A DNA stretch of 6,820 bases from Bacillota bacterium (GTDB lineage Bacteria > Bacillota > Bacilli > Lactobacillales > Enterococcaceae): the NCBI GenBank assembly GCA_023389005.1, contig JAEWFE010000139.1, positions 1 to 6,820 of the forward strand, in the 5' to 3' direction. Position numbers and translations under genes: made by a program. The notes under the pieces were generated by a model. That model was not told the origin of the DNA and ran no database searches. It saw only the letters and a list, made by a program, of their open reading frames with translations. The stretch's first letter is position 1. Each line of letters opens with the position of its first letter. Positions 1-5,561 of this stretch are shown one piece after another.

Positions 1-53
1 TGCACATATTTTCAATTTATCTTTACATTTTTCTAATTTTTTCAAGATACTAC

Positions 54-82
54 AAGACATTTTCATAAATTAATGGTAAAAT
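54..82 (+). promoter_or_regulatory. Putative SigA promoter of the pfkA-pyk operon
   Basis: The -10 box is TAAAAT at 77-82, preceded by TGG at 74-76, which makes it an extended -10 (TGnTAAAAT). Seventeen bases upstream sits AAGACA (54-59), a 4/6 match to TTGACA. Transcription would start near 88-91, giving a leader of about 65 nt before pfkA. No good CcpA cre site was found around it, although glycolytic operons of lactic acid bacteria are often under CcpA control. The upstream stretch 1-53 is T-rich and shows no gene end and no hairpin. Confidence 0.65.
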
Positions 83-85
83 ACT

Positions 86-111
86 GTTCGTGGCTAAGAT
101 TAGCAGGGAAC
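86..111 (+). repeat. Interrupted inverted repeat at the start of the pfkA leader
   Basis: GTTC (86-89) pairs with GAAC (108-111), and GCTA (93-96) pairs with TAGC (101-104). A 3x3 internal loop separates the two stems, and the tip is AGAT (97-100). The element lies on or just after the expected transcription start, so it could be a 5' hairpin in the mRNA or an operator. It carries no T-tract and does not look like a terminator. Its role is unknown and it is short enough to be chance. Confidence 0.4.
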
Positions 112-114
112 ATT

Positions 115-142
115 TATTTTAATGTGTCAAAATATTTTAATG
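115..142 (+). repeat. 10-bp direct repeat (TATTTTAATG) in the pfkA leader
   Basis: The decamer TATTTTAATG occurs at 115-124 and again at 133-142, a period of exactly 18 bases. Each copy ends in an ATG, and the two ATGs are in the same frame, in the short leader ORF that ends in the pfkA ribosome binding site. The repeat is AT-rich, so chance is a real alternative. Confidence 0.4.
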
Positions 143-154
143 AGGTGAAATTAT

Positions 155-1117
155 ATGAAACGCATTGGAATTTTAACCAGTGGTGGAGATGCGCCAGGGA
201 TGAATGCAGCGATTCGTGCTGTTACTCGTAAGGCCATCTATGAAGGAATGGAAGTATATGGAATCAACTATGGTTTCGCAGGATTAGTTGCAGGGGATAT
301 CCGCCGTTTAGATTTAGCTGATGTTGGTGATAAAATCCAACGTGGTGGTACTTTCCTTTATTCTGCTCGTTATCCTGAATTTGCTACTCAAGAAGGACAA
401 CTAAAAGGTATCGAACAATTGAAAAAATTCGGTATTGAAGGTTTAGTTGTCATCGGTGGAGATGGATCTTATCATGGTGCGATGGCTTTAACAAAACATG
501 GTTATCCAGCTGTTGGTATTCCAGGAACAATTGATAATGATATTCCAGGTACTGATTACACAATTGGTTTTGATACAGCAATCAATACTGTATTAGATGC
601 TTTAGACCGTATTCGTGATACAGCGACTTCACACGTGCGTACTTTCGTTATCGAAGTAATGGGTCGTGGTGCGGGTGACATCGCTTTGTGGGCTGGTGTT
701 GCTGGTGGTGCTGACGATATTATCATTCCTGAACATGATTTTGATATGAAAGATGTTGCTGAACGTATTCAACAAGGTCGTGACCGCGGTAAAAAACACT
801 GCTTAATCGTATTAGCTGAAGGTGTGATGGGTGGTAACGAATTCGCTGCCAAATTAGCTGAATATGGCGATTTCCATACACGCGTATCTATCTTAGGACA
901 TATTGTACGTGGGGGTTCTCCAAGTGCTCGTGACCGTGTTTTAGCAAGTAAATTTGGTGGTTATGCCGTAGATTTACTAAAAGAAAACAAAGGTGGTTTA
1001 TGTATCGGTATCGAAAACGAACAAATCGTTGCTCGTGACATCATTGATATGTTAGAAAATCATAAACATAAACCAGACTTGTCATTATATCAATTAAACC
1101 GTGAATTATCAGTTTAA
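155..1117 (+). CDS. pfkA: ATP-dependent 6-phosphofructokinase
   Basis: This cytoplasmic enzyme phosphorylates fructose 6-phosphate to fructose 1,6-bisphosphate with ATP, the committed step of glycolysis. The 320-residue length is that of the bacterial allosteric PfkA, normally a homotetramer. Visible motifs are the ATP loop SGGDAPGMNAAIR (9-21), IGGDGS (100-105, with D103), the catalytic PGTIDND (123-129, base D127 and D129), MGR (169-171), AEG with E222, R243, and GHIVRGGSP (248-256, with H249 and R252). R72 and R162 are also present. Of the effector-site residues, R25, R154, R211 and K213 are kept. Position 187, Glu in the E. coli and Geobacillus enzymes, is Asp. The start is fixed by GAGGTGA (142-148) six bases upstream, and the N-terminus MKRIGILTSGGD is typical. 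It is the first gene of an operon with pyk, 72 nt downstream. Confidence 0.98.
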   Translation: MKRIGILTSGGDAPGMNAAIRAVTRKAIYEGMEVYGINYGFAGLVAGDIRRLDLADVGDKIQRGGTFLYSARYPEFATQEGQLKGIEQLKKFGIEGLVVIGGDGSYHGAMALTKHGYPAVGIPGTIDNDIPGTDYTIGFDTAINTVLDALDRIRDTATSHVRTFVIEVMGRGAGDIALWAGVAGGADDIIIPEHDFDMKDVAERIQQGRDRGKKHCLIVLAEGVMGGNEFAAKLAEYGDFHTRVSILGHIVRGGSPSARDRVLASKFGGYAVDLLKENKGGLCIGIENEQIVARDIIDMLENHKHKPDLSLYQLNRELSV

Positions 1118-1139
1118 TTGCAAGCTTAATCTAGTAAAT

Positions 1140-1158
1140 AATAAGTATTTTACTTATT
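1140..1158 (+). repeat. AT-rich inverted repeat between pfkA and pyk
   Basis: AATAAGTA (1140-1147) and TACTTATT (1151-1158) are perfect 8-bp arms around a TTT loop. The stem contains only one G-C pair and is followed by just four T residues broken by A, so it is unlikely to be an efficient terminator. It lies 17 nt before the AGGAG ribosome binding site of pyk and could serve as a weak attenuator, a processing site or an mRNA 3'-end stabiliser for the pfkA part of the message. Confidence 0.5.
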
Positions 1159-1189
1159 TTTAAAATAAACGAATAGGAGCAAAGTAGTA

Positions 1190-2956
1190 ATGAAAAAAAC
1201 AAAAATTGTTAGTACATTAGGACCAGCAAGTAATAGTGTCGAAACAATCGCAAAATTAATCGAAGCAGGTGCCAACGCATTCCGTTTTAACTTCTCACAT
1301 GGTGACCATGAAGAACAATTATCTCGTATGAACATGGTGCGTGAAGCGATTAAATTAACTGGAAAAGATGTAGCTATTTTATTAGATACTAAAGGTGCTG
1401 AAATCCGTACAACAGTTCAAGGTACTGAATCAGGTAAAATCGAATTCAATATCGGTGATATCGTACGTATTTCAATGGATGGCGAACATGTAGGATCAAA
1501 AGAAAAGATTGCTGTTACTTATCCAGGATTATATGATGATGTTCATGTAGGTGGTCACGTATTATTTGATGACGGCTTAATCGACATGAAGATTTTAGAA
1601 AAAGATGAAGCAAATCGTGAATTAGTTACTGAAGTACAAAACGCAGGTATTTTAGGTTCTCGTAAAGGGGTTAACGCTCCTGGTGTATCTATCAGCTTAC
1701 CTGGTATTACTGAAAAAGACGCAGCTGATATCCGTTTTGGTCTTGATAATGATATTAACTTTATTGCTGCAAGTTTTGTTCGTAAAGCACAAGACGTTTT
1801 AGAAATTCGTGAAATCTTAGAAGAAAAGAACATGACTCACGTTCAAATCTTCTCAAAAATTGAATCTCAAGAAGGTATCGATAATATCGATGAAATCTTG
1901 AAAGTATCTGACGGTATCATGGTTGCTCGTGGTGACATGGGTGTGGAAATTCCAGCTGAAATGGTACCAATGGTTCAAAAAACAATCATTAAGAAATGTA
2001 ACGCTGCTGGTAAAGCCGTAATTACAGCAACTCAAATGTTAGAATCAATGCAACACAACCCACGTCCAACTCGTGCGGAAGCTTCTGACGTTGCGAACGC
2101 TGTATTTGATGGTACAGATGCGACAATGTTATCTGGTGAATCTGCTAATGGTCAATATCCAGTTGAAGCTGTTTCAACAATGGCTCGTATTGACATGGAA
2201 GCTGAAAAACAATTAGCAAAAATTGGCACATACAAAATTGACAACTTTGATAAAACTGATGTTACTGAAACAATCGGTATGGCAGTAGCAACTGCAGCTA
2301 AAAACTTAGGTGTTAAAACAATCGTTGCAGCTACTGAATCAGGACATACTGCAAAAATGATTTCTAAATATCGTCCAGATGCAGATATCTTAGCAGTTAC
2401 TTTCGATGAACGTACAAAACGCGGTTTAATGTTAAACTGGGGTGTATATCCAACAGTTACTGAAAAACCAACTACAACTGATGAAATGTTTGAATTAGCT
2501 ACTAAGAAAGCTGTAGAATTAGGCTTTGCTAAAGAAGGCGATTTAATCTTAATTACTGCTGGTGTACCAGTTGGTGAACGCGGAACAACTAACGTGATGA
2601 AGATTCAATTAATTGGTTCTAAATTAGTTGAAGGCCAAGGTGTTGGTAGCCGCTCTGTAGTTGCAAATGCAGTTGTTGCTAAAACTGCTGAAGAAGCAAT
2701 TGCCAACGCAAAAGATGGCATGGTATTAGTAGTGCCTACTACTGATAAAGAATTTATGCCAGCTATCGAAAAAGCAAGTGCATTAGTTGTTGAAGATGGT
2801 GGTTTGACTTCACACGCTGCTGTTGTAGGTATTGCTAAAGATCTACCAGTAATCGTTGGTGCTAAAGGAGCAACTTCTGCTGTAAAAGATGGCGAAGTTG
2901 TAACTGTAGATTCTCGTCGTGGTATTGTATACCGTGGAGAAACAACAACTATCTAA
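1190..2956 (+). CDS. pyk: Pyruvate kinase with C-terminal PEP-utiliser-like domain
   Basis: This enzyme converts phosphoenolpyruvate and ADP to pyruvate and ATP, the last step of glycolysis, in the cytoplasm. At 588 residues it has the long Bacillus/Enterococcus layout: TIM-barrel A domain (about 1-70 and 170-345), B lid (about 71-170), C domain (about 350-473) and an extra C-terminal domain (about 478-588). Visible signatures are KIVSTLGPAS (5-14), FRFNFSHG with R32, DTKGAEIRT (66-74), FSKIESQEG with catalytic K223 and metal ligand E225, ARGDMGVEIP with D249, and ATQMLESM (280-287). E71 matches the Glu of K+-dependent pyruvate kinases. The tail carries GGLTSHAA (537-544), the motif around the phosphorylated His of PPDK and PTS enzyme I, here H542. 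AGGAG (1175-1179) lies 10 nt before the ATG. It is second in the operon with pfkA. Confidence 0.98.
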   Translation: MKKTKIVSTLGPASNSVETIAKLIEAGANAFRFNFSHGDHEEQLSRMNMVREAIKLTGKDVAILLDTKGAEIRTTVQGTESGKIEFNIGDIVRISMDGEHVGSKEKIAVTYPGLYDDVHVGGHVLFDDGLIDMKILEKDEANRELVTEVQNAGILGSRKGVNAPGVSISLPGITEKDAADIRFGLDNDINFIAASFVRKAQDVLEIREILEEKNMTHVQIFSKIESQEGIDNIDEILKVSDGIMVARGDMGVEIPAEMVPMVQKTIIKKCNAAGKAVITATQMLESMQHNPRPTRAEASDVANAVFDGTDATMLSGESANGQYPVEAVSTMARIDMEAEKQLAKIGTYKIDNFDKTDVTETIGMAVATAAKNLGVKTIVAATESGHTAKMISKYRPDADILAVTFDERTKRGLMLNWGVYPTVTEKPTTTDEMFELATKKAVELGFAKEGDLILITAGVPVGERGTTNVMKIQLIGSKLVEGQGVGSRSVVANAVVAKTAEEAIANAKDGMVLVVPTTDKEFMPAIEKASALVVEDGGLTSHAAVVGIAKDLPVIVGAKGATSAVKDGEVVTVDSRRGIVYRGETTTI

Positions 2957-2982
2957 TTGAAACGATTCTTTAGATAAACATG

Positions 2983-3022
2983 GGTGGGTAGATTGTCGGA
3001 AGATGGTTTATCCGCCTTTTTT
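2983..3022 (+). terminator. Rho-independent terminator after pyk
   Basis: GGTGGGTAGATT (2983-2994) pairs with GGTTTATCCGCC (3005-3016) as 12 contiguous pairs, several of them G-U, around a 10-nt loop. TTTTTT (3017-3022) and a further T-rich stretch follow. It closes the pfkA-pyk operon. The 3' arm can alternatively pair through GTTTATC (3006-3012) with GATAAAC (2973-2979). Confidence 0.75.
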
Positions 3023-3077
3023 AAATAATTTTTTTATTAGAAATTACAGATAAATTTAAGGTGTCAAGAAAAATTCA

Positions 3078-3106
3078 TTGACAAAGCTAAAAACCAACTG
3101 TATAAT
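3078..3106 (+). promoter_or_regulatory. Consensus SigA promoter of yceD-rpmF
   Basis: TTGACA (3078-3083) and TATAAT (3101-3106) are both perfect matches at the ideal 17-base spacing, the strongest promoter in the window. The start should fall near 3112-3114, giving a leader of only about 22 nt. This fits the heavy expression needed for a ribosomal protein operon. An inverted repeat, AAAGCTA (3083-3089) and TAGCTTT (3106-3112), brackets the spacer and -10 box. Confidence 0.9.
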
Positions 3107-3134
3107 AGCTTTTGTTGCTTAGGGGTGAGATAAG

Positions 3135-3695
3135 ATGAAATATTCTTTATTAGAATTAAGAAAGTATCAAGAACAAACCATTGAATTAAATGAAACACTT
3201 GATTTAAAAGAGGCTGTCTTAGCACGTGACTCACAAGTAATTGATTTAGCACCTGTTCAAGTAAATGGCTTTTTAGAAGTAAAGGCAAATGAGTATTTTA
3301 CTCATTATCATTTATCTACTGTAATGACTTTACCTTCAAGTCGATCTCTTGAACCTGTCGCTGTTCCATTATCAGTTGATGTGGATGAACTATTTATGAC
3401 ACCTGAGCAATTTAAAATGAAGGATGATAGTATCCCTGATGAAGAAGTTTTGATTTTAGATACTCAAACTTTGGATTTAGAAGCATCAATCATCGATAAT
3501 CTTTTGCTTGCAATTCCGCTTCAAGTATTGTCTGAAGAGGAAAGACAAAATGATGACTTACCATCTGGAAAAGATTGGCAAGTGATTTCAGAAGATGAAT
3601 ATCTTAGTCAGAAACAAGCAGAGAGTGAAAGTCAAATTGATCCTCGTCTTGCAAAATTATCGGCATTACTCGACTCAGAGGATGAAGATAAGTAA
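3135..3695 (+). CDS. yceD: YceD/YlbN family (DUF177) protein, linked to 23S rRNA accumulation
   Basis: This is a 186-residue soluble acidic protein of the DUF177 family, which is typically encoded directly before rpmF. Family members in E. coli and plants have been linked to 23S rRNA accumulation; a role in large-subunit assembly here is inferred. Family features are the N-terminal KYSLLELRKYQE, the segment LPSSRSLEPVAVPL (66-79), the helix around LDLEASIIDNLLLAIPL (113-129), LPSGKDWQVI (142-151) and the C-terminal DPRLAKLSALLD (169-180), followed by an acidic tail. The CxRC pair found near residues 67-72 in many members is replaced by S68 and S71, and the whole protein has no Cys. GGGGTGA (3122-3128) lies six bases before the ATG. 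rpmF starts 51 nt downstream in the same unit. Confidence 0.88.
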   Translation: MKYSLLELRKYQEQTIELNETLDLKEAVLARDSQVIDLAPVQVNGFLEVKANEYFTHYHLSTVMTLPSSRSLEPVAVPLSVDVDELFMTPEQFKMKDDSIPDEEVLILDTQTLDLEASIIDNLLLAIPLQVLSEEERQNDDLPSGKDWQVISEDEYLSQKQAESESQIDPRLAKLSALLDSEDEDK

Positions 3696-3731
3696 GATTG
3701 GAATAAATGCAGATTTTCTGCAACTAGAAAT

Positions 3732-3740
3732 AAGGAGGTG
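3732..3740 (+). promoter_or_regulatory. Very strong ribosome binding site of rpmF
   Basis: AAGGAGGTG is an uninterrupted nine-base complement of the 16S rRNA anti-Shine-Dalgarno tail. GGAGG ends eight bases before the rpmF ATG at 3747. It is the best such site in the window, suits a highly translated ribosomal protein, and settles the start of this short gene. Confidence 0.9.
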
Positions 3741-3746
3741 TAGCAA

Positions 3747-3920
3747 ATGGCAGTACCAGCTAGAAGAACTTCTAAAGCTAAAAAAGCAAAACGCCGTACT
3801 CACTACAAATTGTCAATCAACGGCTTAAACGAATGCCCAAACTGTGGTGAATTAAAGAAAAGCCATCATGTATGTGCAAACTGTGGCTACTACGATGGTA
3901 AAGATGTGGCAGCTAAATAA
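3747..3920 (+). CDS. rpmF: 50S ribosomal protein L32 (bL32)
   Basis: This is a 57-residue basic protein of the large ribosomal subunit, in the usual size range for bL32. It begins MAVPARRTSKAKKAKRRTHY, the standard L32 N-terminus, rich in Arg and Lys for rRNA contact. It then has two CxxC pairs, CPNCG (30-34) and CANCG (43-47), forming the four-Cys zinc ribbon C30/C33/C43/C46. This is the zinc-binding type; Firmicutes can also carry a second, Cys-less copy controlled by zinc, which is not in this window. The start follows an almost perfect AAGGAGGTG site. It lies behind yceD, as in most bacteria, and is followed at once by two hairpins. An overlapping open frame at 3595-3828 is only a shadow. 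Confidence 0.98.
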   Translation: MAVPARRTSKAKKAKRRTHYKLSINGLNECPNCGELKKSHHVCANCGYYDGKDVAAK

Positions 3921-3940
3921 TGCTTAAAATCAAGTAAGCA
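3921..3940 (+). repeat. Inverted repeat directly after the rpmF stop codon
   Basis: TGCTTA (3921-3926) and TAAGCA (3935-3940) form a perfect 6-bp stem with an 8-nt loop. It begins at the first base after the TAA stop and ends three bases before the terminator stem. It has no T-tract of its own. It may add 3'-end stability to the mRNA or simply be chance. Confidence 0.5.
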
Positions 3941-3942
3941 CT

Positions 3943-3984
3943 TAAACCCTTAGGCTAACCATGGGGCCTAGGGTTTATTTTTTT
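3943..3984 (+). terminator. Rho-independent terminator after rpmF
   Basis: TAAACCCT (3943-3950) pairs with AGGGTTTA (3970-3977), and AGGC (3952-3955) pairs with GCCT (3966-3969). T3951 is bulged and the loop is 10 nt. Seven T residues follow (3978-3984). The 12-bp stem and T-tract make this a confident terminator separating yceD-rpmF from gnd. Confidence 0.92.
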
Positions 3985-4001
3985 ACTCAAAATGATTTTA
4001 C

Positions 4002-4030
4002 TTTTAATCATAAGCGTTTTAGGCTATAAT
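4002..4030 (+). promoter_or_regulatory. Putative SigA promoter of gnd
   Basis: A perfect TATAAT lies at 4025-4030. Seventeen bases upstream, TTTTAA (4002-4007) is only a 3/6 match to the -35 consensus, so the promoter may be weak or activator-assisted. The expected start is near 4037, giving a leader of about 50 nt. The spacer holds ATAAGCGTTTTA (4010-4021), which matches only the core of a CcpA cre site. Confidence 0.65.
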
Positions 4031-4074
4031 GAAAGAGTCTATTGAAAAGCCTGTGAAAATATCCAGGTAAAATT

Positions 4075-4080
4075 AGGAGG
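4075..4080 (+). promoter_or_regulatory. Ribosome binding site that decides the gnd start
   Basis: AGGAGG ends at 4080. The first in-frame ATG (4082) is only one base away, too close for initiation. The second in-frame ATG (4088) is seven bases away, the normal spacing. The start at 4088 is therefore chosen. Confidence 0.88.
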
Positions 4081-4087
4081 AATGAAC

Positions 4088-5500
4088 ATGACGAAACAGC
4101 AAATTGGTGTTGTTGGTATGGCTGTAATGGGTAAAAACTTAGCCTTAAATATTGAAAGTCGCGGTTACTCAGTTGCGCTATACAATCGTACAGGATCAAA
4201 AACAGAGGCCGTTGTAAATGAACATCCTGAAAAAAACTTTAAAGCAACATATACCATTGAGGAATTTGTACAATCATTAGAAAAACCTCGCCGAATCATC
4301 ATGATGGTTCAAGCAGGAAAAGGAACAGATGCTACCATTCAAGCATTGTTGCCTCACTTAGATAAAGGGGATATTTTAGTAGATGGTGGAAATACCTTCT
4401 TCAAAGATACGATGCGTCGTAATGAAGAATTGGCTAACTCTGGTATTAACTTTATCGGTACAGGGGTTTCTGGTGGTGAAGAAGGCGCGTTAAAAGGTCC
4501 ATCTATCATGCCTGGTGGCCAAAAAGAAGCCTATGATTTAATCGCACCAGTCTTAGAACAAATTTCTGCTAAAGCTGAAGATGGTGCACCTTGTGTGACA
4601 TACATTGGTCCAAATGGTGCTGGTCATTATGTTAAAATGGTGCATAACGGAATTGAATACGGTGATATGCAATTAATCGCTGAAAGTTATGATCTATTGA
4701 AAAATGTTTTAGGTTTATCCAATGAAGAATTAGCTGAAACATTTGCTACATGGAATAAAGGTGAGCTAGATAGCTTCTTAATGGAAATTACAGCTGACAT
4801 TTTAACTCGTAAAGATGATTTAGGTACAGGTAAACCCATTGTTGATGTCATTTTAGATGCAGCTGGTAATAAAGGTACCGGTAAATGGACAAGTCAAAGT
4901 GCATTAGACTTAGGTGTGCCACTTCCATTAATTACGGAATCTGTATTTGCTCGTTTTATTTCTACTTATAAAGAAGAACGCGTCAATGCGAGTCAAAAAT
5001 TCCCTAAAACACAATTTGAGTTCAAAGGGGATAAAGCTGAATTCGTTGAAAAAATTCGTCAAGCTTTATACTTTAGCAAAATCATGAGTTATGCTCAAGG
5101 TTTTGCTCAATTACGTCAAGCTTCTAAAGAATATGATTGGCAATTACCATTTGGCGAAATCGCTAAAATTTGGCGTGCTGGTTGTATCATTCGTGCACAA
5201 TTCTTACAAAAGATTACCGATGCTTATGAAAAGAATGATGATCTTGAAAACTTATTATTAGATGATTACTTCTTTGATATTACAGTTAAATATCAACAAG
5301 CTGTTCGTGATGTAGTGGCATTAGCTGTTCAAGCAGGTGTTCCAGTACCAACCTTCTCATCAGCGATTGCCTACTTTGACTCCTATCGTGCGGAAAAATT
5401 ACCAGCAAATATTATCCAAGCCCAACGTGATTATTTTGGTGCACATACTTACAAACGTACAGATCGCGAAGGTATTTTCCATTACAATTGGTATGAATAA
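4088..5500 (+). CDS. gnd: 6-phosphogluconate dehydrogenase, decarboxylating, NADP-type
   Basis: This cytoplasmic enzyme of the oxidative pentose phosphate pathway converts 6-phosphogluconate to ribulose 5-phosphate and CO2 while making NADPH. At 470 residues it has the usual length of the homodimeric long-chain form. The Rossmann fold opens with IGVVGMAVMGKNLA (6-19). N33-R34-T35 after the second strand is the NADP-selective pattern. Substrate and catalytic motifs are DGGN (99-102), GVSGGEEGALKGPSIMPGG (126-144) and GHYVKMVHNGIEY (179-191), with catalytic K183 and E190. Further substrate ligands are R289, R447 and H453 in the C-terminal tail, which reaches into the partner subunit; the tail ends GIFHYNW. 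The start is placed two codons inside the longest frame (4082) because of the AGGAGG spacing. It is a single-gene unit with its own promoter and terminator. Confidence 0.97.
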   Translation: MTKQQIGVVGMAVMGKNLALNIESRGYSVALYNRTGSKTEAVVNEHPEKNFKATYTIEEFVQSLEKPRRIIMMVQAGKGTDATIQALLPHLDKGDILVDGGNTFFKDTMRRNEELANSGINFIGTGVSGGEEGALKGPSIMPGGQKEAYDLIAPVLEQISAKAEDGAPCVTYIGPNGAGHYVKMVHNGIEYGDMQLIAESYDLLKNVLGLSNEELAETFATWNKGELDSFLMEITADILTRKDDLGTGKPIVDVILDAAGNKGTGKWTSQSALDLGVPLPLITESVFARFISTYKEERVNASQKFPKTQFEFKGDKAEFVEKIRQALYFSKIMSYAQGFAQLRQASKEYDWQLPFGEIAKIWRAGCIIRAQFLQKITDAYEKNDDLENLLLDDYFFDITVKYQQAVRDVVALAVQAGVPVPTFSSAIAYFDSYRAEKLPANIIQAQRDYFGAHTYKRTDREGIFHYNWYE

Positions 5501-5508
5501 TTAGATTA

Positions 5509-5549
5509 GGCAGGCTCAATGAATTCTTTTGAGTCTGCCCCTTTTTTTT
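5509..5549 (+). terminator. Rho-independent terminator after gnd
   Basis: GGCAGGCTCAA (5509-5519) pairs with TTGAGTCTGCC (5529-5539) over 11 bp, with a single G-U at 5514/5534, around a 9-nt loop. CC and eight T residues (5542-5549) follow. It is the clearest terminator in the window, and its T-tract abuts the promoter region of the next unit. Confidence 0.95.
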
Positions 5550-5561
5550 CTTTCGTATCCA

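Noticed and set aside
1..53. Search for the end of an upstream gene or a terminator
   Set aside because: The stretch is T-rich with no hairpin and no recognisable coding end; from memory dnaE often precedes pfkA, but nothing of it is visible.
1150..1335. Minus-strand open frame of 61 codons over the pyk start
   Set aside because: It overlaps the conserved 5' part of pyk, has no family resemblance and no ribosome binding site that I could see; a shadow frame.
1555..2035. Two minus-strand open frames (92 and 60 codons) inside pyk
   Set aside because: They lie fully opposite conserved pyruvate kinase motifs; their composition reflects the pyk codons, not a gene.
2957..2972. Possible CcpA cre site TGAAACGATTCTTT after pyk
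   Set aside because: The central CG is shifted by one base from the consensus and the 3' CA is missing; it also lies downstream of the gene before a terminator.
3064..3288. Minus-strand open frame across the yceD promoter and start
   Set aside because: It covers a perfect consensus + strand promoter and the yceD N-terminus, and resembles no known protein.
3595..3828. Plus-strand open frame of 77 codons spanning the end of yceD and the start of rpmF
   Set aside because: It is in another frame from both real genes and ends inside rpmF; its protein resembles nothing, whereas rpmF is unmistakable.
4050..4067. Short dyad CCTG/CAGG in the gnd leader
   Set aside because: Only four base pairs with a 10-nt loop; too weak to call a structure or riboswitch.
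4008..4199. Minus-strand open frame over the gnd promoter and start
   Set aside because: It is opposite the gnd N-terminus with its Rossmann motif; a shadow frame.
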